From NCBI GenBank assembly GCA_028822125.1, contig JAPKEK010000200.1:1-5598 (forward strand): DNA of 5,598 bases, read 5' to 3'. The notes beneath the pieces are model-generated. The model searched no databases, was not told the DNA's origin, and was given only the letters and a program-made list of their open reading frames with translations. Each line of letters opens with the position of its first letter. The stretch's first letter is position 1. The DNA is from Pseudomonadales bacterium (GTDB lineage: Bacteria; Pseudomonadota; Gammaproteobacteria; Pseudomonadales; Azotimanducaceae). The position numbers were made by a program, and so were the translations under genes. Shown here piece after piece: positions 5,394 to 5,598 of the stretch.

Positions 5394-5444
5394 TTATGTT
5401 GAAGCACACGTTATGTTGAAGTACGCGTTATGTCGAAGCAAGGG
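5394..5444. repeat. Three tandem 17-bp direct repeats (iteron-like)
   Basis: The copies are at 5394-5410, 5411-5427 and 5428-5444. Copies one and two share 15 of 17 bases and copies one and three share 13 of 17; the common core is TTATGT(T/C)GAAG. They lie about midway between the divergent genes. Possible meanings are repeated binding sites for a regulator or a local tandem duplication. Confidence 0.75.
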
Positions 5445-5497
5445 AAGGTGATGGCATTATTGATGCGGGTCTGGCAGGAAGGTCGTTTTAAGCATAA

Positions 5498-5509
5498 CTG
5501 TCTAGACAG
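5498..5509. promoter_or_regulatory. Perfect 12-bp palindrome, possible operator
   Basis: CTGTCTAGACAG is an exact dyad. The heptamer GTCTAGA at its centre (5500-5506) recurs at 5547-5553, 47 bp downstream, at the predicted -10 edge of the plus-strand promoter. Palindromes of this kind often bind a dimeric regulator, but no regulator can be named. Confidence 0.35.
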
Positions 5510-5519
5510 CAGAACAGGA

Positions 5520-5548
5520 TTGCATGGCACTTAACACAACAATAGAGT
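5520..5548 (+). promoter_or_regulatory. Candidate promoter for the right-edge gene
   Basis: TTGCAT (5520-5525) and TAGAGT (5543-5548) are separated by the ideal 17 nt and match the sigma-70 boxes at 3 and 4 of 6 positions. The start would be near 5555, about 21 nt before the ATG at 5576, leaving room for the AAGG ribosome binding site. Confidence 0.3.
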
Positions 5549-5575
5549 CTAGAGTATCAATATAAGGCAGCTAAA

Positions 5576-5598
5576 ATGACATCTTGGCGCAAGCTTCT
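5576..5598 (+). CDS. Probable gene start truncated by the right edge
   Basis: An ATG at 5576 opens a frame reading Met-Thr-Ser-Trp-Arg-Lys-Leu before the window ends. AAGG at 5563-5566 lies 9 nt upstream and a plausible promoter lies before that. Seven codons are too few to identify a product or be certain that the frame stays open. Confidence 0.4.

Larger units (their letters stand above)
5268..5575. other. Divergent intergenic region, about 308 bp
   Basis: This stretch separates the minus-strand TPR operon from a probable plus-strand gene at the right edge. It holds a candidate minus promoter at 5296-5323, three tandem 17-bp repeats at 5394-5444, a 12-bp palindrome at 5498-5509 and a candidate plus promoter at 5520-5548. 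A small plus-strand open frame (ATG at 5430 or 5451, stop at 5532-5534; 34 or 27 residues) is preceded by AGGGAAGG at 5441-5448, but its sequence is unremarkable and it may be chance. No structured RNA was recognised. Confidence 0.6.

Noticed and set aside
5394..5444. CRISPR array
   Set aside because: The 17-bp units abut with no spacers and no cas gene is present.
5498..5509. LexA-type SOS box
   Set aside because: The dyad is CTGT-N4-ACAG, whereas the gammaproteobacterial LexA box is CTGT-N8-ACAG.

Overview
The window looks like chromosomal DNA of a Gram-negative bacterium, most likely a gammaproteobacterium. All five substantial genes carry Sec or lipoprotein signal peptides, two are TPR proteins ending in a TonB-C-like fold (a familiar gammaproteobacterial architecture), and the base composition is moderate. 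This placement is inference from protein style; no marker gene is present. I see no rRNA or tRNA gene, transposase, CRISPR array or phage gene.

Layout, left to right. (1) 1-890, minus strand: a Ser/Gln/Pro-rich lipoprotein whose 3' end lies off the left edge. It is open for 296 codons with no stop and contains a 48-bp tandem repeat encoding a 16-residue Pro/Ser unit. (2) 891-1106: a divergent intergenic region with 11-bp phased direct repeats, a hairpin and weak promoter candidates. (3) 1107-1814 and 1801-2469, plus strand: two small outer-membrane lipoproteins overlapping by 14 nt, hence probably co-translated. (4) 2468-2498: a hairpin with T tracts on both strands, a good bidirectional terminator between convergent operons. 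(5) 5267 down to 2497, minus strand: two exported TPR proteins, probably paralogues, coupled through an ATGA overlap. (6) 5268-5575: a divergent intergenic region holding three tandem 17-bp repeats, a perfect 12-bp palindrome and candidate promoters in both directions. (7) 5576-5598, plus strand: a probable gene start cut off by the right edge.

Every substantial product here is predicted to leave the cytoplasm: three lipoproteins and two periplasmic TPR proteins. The window therefore reads as a cell-envelope neighbourhood without any recognised enzyme. I could not assign a named function to any gene. The two two-gene operons are each internally coupled and face each other across a shared terminator, so each pair probably works as a unit. 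Whether the two pairs act together cannot be told from this sequence.

Points most worth a second look are the uncertain start of the first small lipoprotein (a strong Shine-Dalgarno sequence faces an out-of-frame ATG that a -1 slip would bring into frame), the tandem repeat whose copies differ almost only synonymously, the duplicated TPR/TonB-C pair, and the repeat-rich regulatory region at 5394-5553.
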